Below are positions 1 to 5,460 of a DNA stretch of 5,460 bases, piece after piece. The DNA is taken from contig JAGOBN010000324.1 of NCBI GenBank assembly GCA_017999235.1, forward strand, positions 1 to 5,460, given 5' to 3'. Each line of letters opens with the position of its first letter. Position 1 is the stretch's first letter. Source of the stretch: Anaerolineales bacterium (GTDB lineage: Bacteria > Chloroflexota > Anaerolineae > Anaerolineales > UBA6663). The position numbers were made by a program, and so were the translations under genes. Below the pieces are notes generated by a model. It was not told the DNA's origin. It searched no databases and saw only the letters and a list, made by a program, of their open reading frames with translations.

Positions 1-200
1 ATCGTATGGTGCGCGTCGATGTGCAGATCGCCCCGCGCCTGCACGGTCAGGTCAAACAAGCCGTGGACGGCGATGTGCGTGAGCATGTGGTCCAGGAAGC
101 CCACGCCGGTGCTGATCTGGTGCCGGCCGGCGCCGTCCAGGTCCACGGTCACGGTGATCTCGGTCTCGTTCGTCTTGCGCTGAATCGTCGCAGTTCGCAT
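1..200 (-). CDS. hisB: Imidazoleglycerol-phosphate dehydratase, N-terminal part (partial at left edge)
   Basis: HisB dehydrates imidazole glycerol phosphate to imidazole acetol phosphate, in the cytoplasm, just before the HisC step. Only the first 66 codons are in the window; the rest runs off the left edge. Visible family hallmarks are the N-terminal [13 protein letters not shown] (residues 1-13), LDG at 21-23, [10 protein letters not shown] at 31-40, HG at 46-47, and [10 protein letters not shown] at 57-66. The last of these is the start of the first HHxxE metal-binding motif, whose Glu falls just outside. His38 in FLDHM is also a ligand position in this manganese enzyme family. The ATG at 200 matches the usual HisB N-terminus, and there is no in-frame start in the bases just upstream. 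The ribosome-binding site is weak (GGCGGC at 214-209). It follows hisC after a 60-base gap filled by an inverted repeat. I see no sign of an N-terminal phosphatase fusion of the enterobacterial type, because the dehydratase domain starts at residue 1. Confidence 0.95.
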   Translation of the reverse strand, partial: MRTATIQRKTNETEITVTVDLDGAGRHQISTGVGFLDHMLTHIAVHGLFDLTVQARGDLHIDAHHT

Positions 201-214
201 AGGGATTGGCCGCC

Positions 215-263
215 GAGACACGGAGACGCAGAGACGTTGAGAGTCTCTGTGGCTCTGTGGCTA
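215..263. repeat. Imperfect inverted repeat of the CAGAGACGCAGAG type in the hisC-hisB gap
   Basis: The left arm GACACGGAGACGCAGAGAC (217-235) and the right arm GTCTCTGTGGCTCTGTGGC (243-261) are inverted copies matching at 15 of 19 positions, around a 7-base loop (236-242). Each arm is itself built from short direct units (GAGAC/GAGACGC; CTCTGTGG twice). The composition is unlike the flanking GC-rich coding DNA. From general knowledge, AGAGACGCAGAG / CTCTGTGGCT strings recur as intergenic interspersed elements in many Chloroflexota and some other genomes; that this is one of them is inference. The element overlaps the hisC stop codon (263-261), so the end of hisC may derive from it. In the his mRNA it could fold into a hairpin just before hisB. 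Confidence 0.6.
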
Positions 264-1349
264 AATTCGTCTGAGCACCGCCAGCAAGGCGTCGGTGTGC
301 TCAGGCTTGCCCACGCTGATCCGGATGCAATCGGTCAGGCCGGGCTTGTTGAAGTAACGGATCAAGATGCCTTCCCGTTCCAGGGCCAGCTTCAGCTCCC
401 GGGCATCCCGGCCCACGACCCGGCACAGGATGAAGTTGGCGCGCGAGGGATACGGGCGCAGGTATGGGAGGGAGGCCAGGCCGGCCGCCAGCCGCTCGCG
501 CTCGGCCACCAGCACCCCCACGATGTATTCCAGGTAGGCCGGGTCTGCCAGGGCCGCGCAAGCCGCGGCGCTGGCCGCCACGCTGATATTGTAGGGCTGT
601 TTGATCTTCCAGAGGTGCGGCATGAGCGCGGCCGGGCACGCGCCGTAACCCACCCGCAGGCCGGCCAGGCCGGCGCGCTTGCTGAAGGTCCGCAGGACGA
701 TCAGATTCTCGTACTCCCGCACCCAGCCCATCCGCGAGTGCTCGGCCCCGTGGAATTCGATGTAGGCCTCGTCCAGCACCACCACCAGCGGCAGAGCCAG
801 CAGCCGGCGCAGGTCAGCATCATTAATGACTGAACCGTCCGGGTTGTTGGGCGAGGCCAGGAATACCAGTTTGGGCCGCTGGCCGGCGACGGCCGCCGCG
901 ACCGCCGGCACATCCACGGAGAAATCCGGCCGGCGCGGCACGTTCATCACGCGGCCGGCATTCAAGGCCGTGTCGAACGGGTACATCCCAAACGTGGGCG
1001 GGCAATCGATCACCGTATCGCCCGGAGACAAAAACAGGCGCACTACCAGATCGATCAGCTCATCGGCGCCGGCGCCGGCGATGAGCTGCTCGGCCGGCAG
1101 GCCGGTGTGCGCGGCCAGGGCCTGGCGCAGGGCCGTGGCCTCCGGGTCCGGGTAGATGTGCGCGTACTCCAGATGCGCCAGCGCTTCCAGCGCGCGGGGG
1201 CTGGGGCCGTAGGGGTTCTCGTTGGCGTCCAGCTTGATAATATCGCGCGGCGCGCGGCCGAGCCGCGCTGACAGCACCTCGAACGGCAGGATGGGCGTGT
1301 AGGCCGGCAGGGTCAACAGGTCCGGCCGGATCAGGGCGGTGACATCCAT
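261..1349 (-). CDS. hisC: Histidinol-phosphate aminotransferase
   Basis: HisC is the PLP-dependent enzyme that transfers an amino group from glutamate to imidazole acetol phosphate, giving histidinol phosphate. The 362-residue product is normal for the family (about 350-360). Fold type I aminotransferase hallmarks are in order: [12 protein letters not shown] (40-51), the [10 protein letters not shown] cofactor-phosphate loop (91-100), YPF (123-125), SPNNPDG (166-172, cofactor-ring Asn), DEAY (193-196, the Asp that pairs with the pyridine nitrogen), [15 protein letters not shown] (221-235, with Lys224 as the Schiff-base lysine), and IRISVG (342-347, with Arg343 as the substrate carboxylate arginine). 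The start at 1349 is preferred because the protein begins as HisC does, it lies 1 base after the hisD stop, and a GGAGG sits 6 bases upstream. A longer in-frame extension would overlap hisD and is Arg/Pro-rich nonsense. The closely related aromatic or Cob-type aminotransferases are alternatives on sequence alone, but the operon context settles it. Confidence 0.96.
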   Translation of the reverse strand: MDVTALIRPDLLTLPAYTPILPFEVLSARLGRAPRDIIKLDANENPYGPSPRALEALAHLEYAHIYPDPEATALRQALAAHTGLPAEQLIAGAGADELIDLVVRLFLSPGDTVIDCPPTFGMYPFDTALNAGRVMNVPRRPDFSVDVPAVAAAVAGQRPKLVFLASPNNPDGSVINDADLRRLLALPLVVVLDEAYIEFHGAEHSRMGWVREYENLIVLRTFSKRAGLAGLRVGYGACPAALMPHLWKIKQPYNISVAASAAACAALADPAYLEYIVGVLVAERERLAAGLASLPYLRPYPSRANFILCRVVGRDARELKLALEREGILIRYFNKPGLTDCIRISVGKPEHTDALLAVLRRI

Positions 1350-1350
1350 C

Positions 1351-2602
<1,252 letters not shown>

Positions 2603-2616
<14 letters not shown>

Positions 2617-3595
2617 TGAGCCTCCGGGCGCGCTCCGGCTCTTCTTCAAAGATATACGTCAACGGCGCCACGATAACGCCGCTGCCGCCCACGCTCCGCA
2701 GGGCGCGCACCGATTGGATCAGGCGGTCCTTGTGGACCACGATGCTGACCGAGTGCCAGCGTTCCCCGCCGCGCGTGTAGATGGGGGCGATGGTCGGCCC
2801 CTGCAGCCCGCCCAGGTCCGGGTGGCCCAGCAGCCGGCGGGCGATGTCATCGGGGTCGGCCCCGCGCATGTTGGCCACCACCAGGCAGTTCTCCTGGCCG
2901 CGCAGATACGCTTCCACGTACTCCAGCAGCTGGCGCGCCATGGCCAGCACCTCCGGCCGGCCTTGGAGCGCGGCGCGGTTGGCGATGAGCGCGGCCTGCG
3001 AGCGCAGGACCTCGCCGTCCGGCAGGGCGCGCAGGCGGTTGTCTTGCAGGGTCTGGCCGGACGAGACCAGGTCCACGATCAGGTCGGCGTAGCCGATGGC
3101 GGGCGCCACTTCCAGCGTGCCTTCGGCGTCGATGAGCGTGAAATGCTCCACCCCATGCCCGCGCAGGAAGCGCTGGGTGAGGTGCGGGTACTTGGTGGCC
3201 ACACGCAGGGGCGCGGGCAGGCCGGCCGCCGGCCGGGCCAGGTCCGCCACGGCGCGCACCGGCCAGTCTTCCGGAACCGCCAGCGCCAGCGCGCAGTGGC
3301 CGAAGCCCAGGGCCTCATGCACCACCAGCACTTCATCCGCCTGGCCGCGCCGCTCCTCGATCACGTCCAGGCCGGCCAGGCCAAAATCCACGCCGCCCTC
3401 CCGCACCGAGACGACGATGTCGCCCGGCCGCTGAAACAGCACGCGCAGGCCGGGCAGGTCCGGGATGCGCGCGAAGTACTGGCGCGGGTTGGGTTTATCC
3501 ACCCGCAGGCCGGCGGCGGACAGGAACTGCAGGGCGGCCTGTTCTAGCCGGCCTTTGGAAGGAAGCGCGAGACGGATGTCGGTGCGAGTGGTCAT
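2603..3595 (-). CDS. hisG: ATP phosphoribosyltransferase, long form with C-terminal regulatory domain
   Basis: HisG joins ATP and PRPP to give phosphoribosyl-ATP, the committed and feedback-controlled first step. The 330-residue product shows LALPSKGRL (9-17), DFGLAGLD (70-77), RVATKYP (131-137), and an exact fit to the HisG family signature at 162-183 (Glu162, Gly168, Asp175, Ser179-Gly180, Thr182). The last of these is the PRPP-binding segment ending VDLVSSGQTL. Residues from about 235 to 316 (including LQGPTIAPIY and GGSGVIVAPL) form the ACT-like C-terminal domain of long-form HisG, the histidine-binding part. Long-form enzymes normally work without HisZ. The tail EEEPERARRLNENL after this domain overlaps hisD. 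It is the first structural gene after the leader region, and its ATG at 3595 is 26 bases beyond the terminator U-run. It is therefore expressed only when transcription passes the attenuator. Confidence 0.97.
2621..2625 (-). promoter_or_regulatory. Ribosome-binding site of hisD
   Basis: GGAGG lies 4 bases before the hisD ATG, inside the 3' end of hisG. It decides between two in-frame Met codons and supports the start at 2616. Confidence 0.65.
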
Positions 3596-3600
3596 AGCGG

Positions 3601-3605
3601 CTCTT
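3601..3605 (-). promoter_or_regulatory. Weak ribosome-binding site of hisG
   Basis: AAGAG ends 5 bases before the hisG ATG. It lies downstream of the terminator hairpin, so it stays free in read-through transcripts. It is a poorer match than the GGAGG sites of hisD and hisC. Confidence 0.45.
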
Positions 3606-3620
3606 GTGAATCAGCGTGAT

Positions 3621-3653
3621 AACAAAAACGCCCTCCGGGTGACCGGAGGGCGT
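3621..3653 (-). terminator. Intrinsic terminator (segments 3:4) of the his attenuator
   Basis: On the minus strand ACGCCCTCCGG (3653-3643) and CCGGAGGGCGT (3638-3628) are perfect complements forming an 11-bp GC-rich stem with a 4-base TCAC loop. They are followed by a U-run (TTTTTGTT, 3628-3621). The U-run exists only in the hisG-ward direction; on the plus strand the hairpin is followed by TGTAAGCGG. It sits between a promoter and hisG, after a His-rich leader ORF, which makes it an attenuator rather than an end-of-operon site. It would also stop read-through from the TPR gene. Confidence 0.92.
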
Positions 3654-3674
3654 GTAAGCGGCAGGTGCAAGCGA

Positions 3675-3737
3675 CTAACCCGGCGCCCGGTCAGGGAAGG
3701 CGTGTGACGGATGCGGGTGGTGGTGCCGGGCGTTCAT
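3675..3737 (-). CDS. hisL: Histidine operon leader peptide
   Basis: This 20-codon ORF encodes MNARHHHPHPSHAFPDRAPG, with five His codons (CAC, CAC, CAC, CAT, CAC) at residues 5, 6, 7, 9 and 12. It lies between a sigma70-like promoter and an intrinsic terminator, directly upstream of hisG. The peptide itself probably has no function; its translation senses charged tRNA-His, as for the enterobacterial HisL peptide, which carries a run of seven His. The same reading frame stays open far upstream inside the TPR gene, but that stretch is a same-strand shadow ahead of the promoter, so the ATG at 3737 is the sensible start. No purine-rich ribosome-binding site precedes it (the bases just upstream are TCTCCCGCCCG). 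The ATG begins 10 bases after the -10 box, which suggests leaderless initiation. The TAG at 3677-3675 is 22 bases before the terminator stem. Confidence 0.88.
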   Translation of the reverse strand: MNARHHHPHPSHAFPDRAPG

Positions 3738-3747
3738 CGGGCGGGAG

Positions 3748-3775
3748 ATTATCACGAGACCCAGGCCGGCGTCAA
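3748..3775 (-). promoter_or_regulatory. Sigma70-like promoter of the his operon
   Basis: TTGACG (3775-3770, 5 of 6 consensus) and GATAAT (3753-3748, 5 of 6) are separated by 16 bases in an otherwise very GC-rich stretch. The expected start of transcription is around 3742-3737, at or just before the leader ATG. The -35 box contains the TGA stop codon (3774-3772) of the upstream TPR gene, so promoter and gene end are interlocked. Confidence 0.82.
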
Positions 3776-5460
3776 GCGGGGCCGGCCGGCCGCGCCGCCC
3801 AGGCGGCCTGGATGGCGCGGTGCACGGCCACATTCTCCAGGAAGGTGCGCCGCAGGACGGGATCGCGGATGGCGTTGGCCTGGGTCTGCAGCGTGGTATA
3901 GGCCTGGTCCAGCACGGCGCGCGCCCGCGCCTCAGCCGCGGCGTCCGGGCCGGCCGCCAGGACGGTGTAACACGTATACAGCACCTGCAGCGGATACTCG
4001 ATGCCGGCCAGCCCGTGTTCGTCAATCCAGGCCAGGATGGCGTCGGTTTCCGCCCGCGCCTGGGCCGGCGCTTGCCGCGCCAGAGCCACGCGCGCCAGGC
4101 CGGCGCGGTCGTCCTGGCTGAGGCCAGTCTGGCCAAGCTCCTCGCGGATCTGGCGGGCTTCGCTGTAGGCCTGGGCGGCGGCCGCCCACTCGCCCAAGCC
4201 CGCCAACGCATGTCCCAGATACGTGAGGCTGTAGCCCAGGCCGCGCCGATCGCCAATTTCGCGCTGGATCAGCAAGGCTTGCTCCGCCGCCGCCCGCGCC
4301 GCCGCGTGGTCCGTCAGGTTGTGGTAGGTCAGGGCCAGGTTGACCTGGCTGACGGCTTCGCCCCAGCGGTCCGCGATCATGCGCCGCAGCGCCAGCGCCT
4401 GTTCGTGGTAGGCGCGGGCCGCGGCAAAATCACCCAGGTCGCAGTAAACCGTACCGAGGTTGCTCAGGGCGATGGTCTCGCCGCGCCGGTCCCCGGTGGT
4501 CCGGAAGACGGTCAGCACCGCCTGGAACTCATCGCGTGCCGCCTGGGAGTCACCCAGCTCCTGGTAGATGATGCCCAATAAGCCGAGCGCGTCCGCCTCC
4601 CCCTGGCGGTGGCCCAGCACCTGAAACCGGCTGGCCGCCGCGCGGGCCTGTTCGGCGGCCGCGGCGTGGTGGTTCTGCCACAGCTCCAACAGCCCGAGGT
4701 GATACAGGCTGCGCGCCTCGGCGGCGTGGTCATACTGGGCGCGCGCCAGGGCCAGGCCGCGCTGCAAGGGGGCGCCGGCCTCGGCAAATTCGCCCTGCCG
4801 GATCAGCACCTTGCCCCAGGCGATCTGCGCCTCGGCTTCGCGCGCGGCATCGCCGCTGCCGGCCGCCTGCTCCACGGCGGCGCGCACGGCCGCCAGCGCG
4901 GCCGGATAGTCGCTGGTCACCTCCGCGTAGTTGGCGCGGCGCACATTCACTTCGGCCCGGCGGCGGTCATCGGCCAGACCATCCGCCAGGGCCGCCAGCC
5001 GGCCCAGATCATCCGCCTGGGCGCCGCGCTCGCCGCGCAGGTCATTGACGCCTTCGCGCACCAGCAGGAGCGCATAGCGCTCGTCCAGATCGGTCTCGGG
5101 GGTGAGCTCAAAGGCGCGGGTCAGATAGCCAATGGCCTCGGTGTTGGCAAACTGCGCGGCCGACCAGCGGCCGGCCTGGGCGGCGTAGACGCGCTCGCGC
5201 GCGTGGTCTTCCGCGTTGCGCCAATGGAAGACCAGCAGGGGCAGGATCGCCAGCGCCTCGCCGTCGCCGGCCGGCCGCTCGGGCGAGAAGCCAAAGCGCC
5301 CCTCATACCAGCGCGCCACCGCGCCATGCAGCTGCCGGCGCTGGGAGAACAGCAGGGTCTCGTAGGCCACCTCTTGGGTGATGATGTGCTTGAAGATGTA
5401 GGTCAGCTCCGGCTCCGGCGCCTCCAGCGGGGTCAGGTCGAGGTGCGAGAGGTCATCCAG
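3772..5460 (-). CDS. Large TPR-repeat signalling protein, C-terminal part (partial at right edge)
   Basis: 562 codons are visible and the frame is open to the right edge, so the start lies outside. The first GTG-like codon inside (5370) is not a start, since conserved sequence continues before it. The visible N-terminus TYIFKHIITQEVAYETLLF (residues 20-38) followed by SQRRQLHGAVARWYE is the linker found after the ATPase (AAA/NACHT-like) domain in large regulators, often fused to class III adenylate/guanylate cyclase domains. Residues about 208-441 hold six TPR units starting at about 208, 248, 288, 328, 368 and 408, an exact 40-residue period like kinesin-light-chain TPRs, with repeated GD..AAR and (E)QAL(A)LRR patterns. 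The end carries RRTFLENVAVHRAIQAAW, also typical of this protein class. No signal peptide or membrane segment is visible. Its role is probably cytoplasmic protein-protein interaction or signalling. The catalytic or DNA-binding part is unseen, so a cyclase, a kinase or a transcriptional regulator are all possible. The stop codon overlaps the his promoter; no functional link to histidine synthesis is evident. Confidence 0.85.
   Translation of the reverse strand: MDDLSHLDLTPLEAPEPELTYIFKHIITQEVAYETLLFSQRRQLHGAVARWYEGRFGFSPERPAGDGEALAILPLLVFHWRNAEDHARERVYAAQAGRWSAAQFANTEAIGYLTRAFELTPETDLDERYALLLVREGVNDLRGERGAQADDLGRLAALADGLADDRRRAEVNVRRANYAEVTSDYPAALAAVRAAVEQAAGSGDAAREAEAQIAWGKVLIRQGEFAEAGAPLQRGLALARAQYDHAAEARSLYHLGLLELWQNHHAAAAEQARAAASRFQVLGHRQGEADALGLLGIIYQELGDSQAARDEFQAVLTVFRTTGDRRGETIALSNLGTVYCDLGDFAAARAYHEQALALRRMIADRWGEAVSQVNLALTYHNLTDHAAARAAAEQALLIQREIGDRRGLGYSLTYLGHALAGLGEWAAAAQAYSEARQIREELGQTGLSQDDRAGLARVALARQAPAQARAETDAILAWIDEHGLAGIEYPLQVLYTCYTVLAAGPDAAAEARARAVLDQAYTTLQTQANAIRDPVLRRTFLENVAVHRAIQAAWAARPAGPA

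Larger units (their letters stand above)
3621..3742 (-). promoter_or_regulatory. Histidine-responsive transcription attenuator (leader RNA with alternative pairings)
   Basis: The leader RNA has four segments. Segment 1 is CGCCCGG (3732-3726), just before and at the first His codon. Segment 2 is GACCGGGCG (3692-3684), near the end of the leader ORF. Segment 3 is CGCCCTCCGGTC (3652-3641), and segment 4 is the 3' arm of the terminator. Segments 1 and 2 pair perfectly over 7 bp. Segments 2 and 3 can form 9 bp with a 3-base bulge, using the same bases needed for the terminator. The expected logic follows. A ribosome stalled on codons 5-7 covers segment 1, leaving 2 free to pair with 3, so transcription continues. 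A ribosome that reaches the stop at 3675 covers 2, and the 3:4 terminator forms. With no translation, 1:2 and 3:4 form and transcription ends. The pairings are seen in the sequence; the mechanism is inferred from the known enterobacterial his and trp attenuators. Confidence 0.85.

Noticed and set aside
6..833. Long plus-strand open frame opposite hisB and hisC
   Set aside because: It is antisense to two genes with clear family motifs, is low in recognisable structure, and is a usual by-product of high GC codon bias.
3596..3742. T-box or other riboswitch-type leader before hisG
   Set aside because: There is no T-box consensus (AGGGUGGNACCGCG-like) and the leader is too short. The His-codon ORF and paired segments explain the region better.
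3780..3794. GGCCGGCC-rich strings here and elsewhere, considered as a recognition signal
   Set aside because: GCCGGCC words are scattered through all genes in the window and fit the general codon and GC bias; there is no positional pattern.
3738..4256. Long upstream extension of the leader-peptide frame into the TPR gene
   Set aside because: It is Arg/Pro/Trp-rich shadow sequence in another frame of the TPR gene and lies upstream of the his promoter.
3820..4581. Plus-strand open frame opposite the TPR gene
   Set aside because: The minus-strand frame has regular TPR repeats; this one shows no domain pattern and no ribosome-binding site.

Overview
The window is GC-rich (about two thirds by eye) bacterial DNA, and every convincing gene is on the minus strand. 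Read in the direction of transcription (high to low coordinates), it holds the C-terminal part of a large TPR protein, a compact promoter and leader region, and then the histidine biosynthesis genes hisG, hisD, hisC and the first 66 codons of hisB. The host is probably a member of the Chloroflexota (Anaerolineae-like). This is an inference from the GC content, the ATPase/TPR protein type and a CAGAGACGCAGAG-like interspersed repeat. No rRNA or other phylogenetic marker is present.

The most notable region is the 176 bases between the TPR gene and hisG. It reads as a complete classical histidine attenuator. In order it has a sigma70-like promoter (TTGACG, 16 bases, GATAAT), a 20-codon ORF with five His codons within eight residues (RHHHPHPSH), and an intrinsic terminator with a perfect 11-bp stem and a U-run 26 bases before the hisG start. 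Segments in between can pair in the mutually exclusive 1:2, 2:3 and 3:4 arrangement that attenuation requires. The -10 box lies only 10 bases before the leader ATG, so the leader peptide is probably translated from a leaderless or nearly leaderless mRNA. The -35 box contains the stop codon of the upstream TPR gene.

The structural genes are tightly packed. hisG and hisD overlap by 14 bases, and hisD and hisC are 1 base apart with a GGAGG ribosome-binding site inside the hisD end. The pattern breaks between hisC and hisB, where a 60-base gap is largely filled by an imperfect inverted repeat that extends into the hisC stop codon. Together the genes encode the first step (HisG), an intermediate dehydration (HisB), the transamination (HisC) and the final two-step oxidation (HisD). 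The other his genes probably lie beyond the left edge.

The right third (3772-5460) is one open reading frame without its 5' end. It encodes a winged or linker segment typical of large ATPase/TPR signalling proteins, followed by at least six TPR units at an exact 40-residue period. No tRNA, rRNA, CRISPR array, transposase or attachment site was seen.
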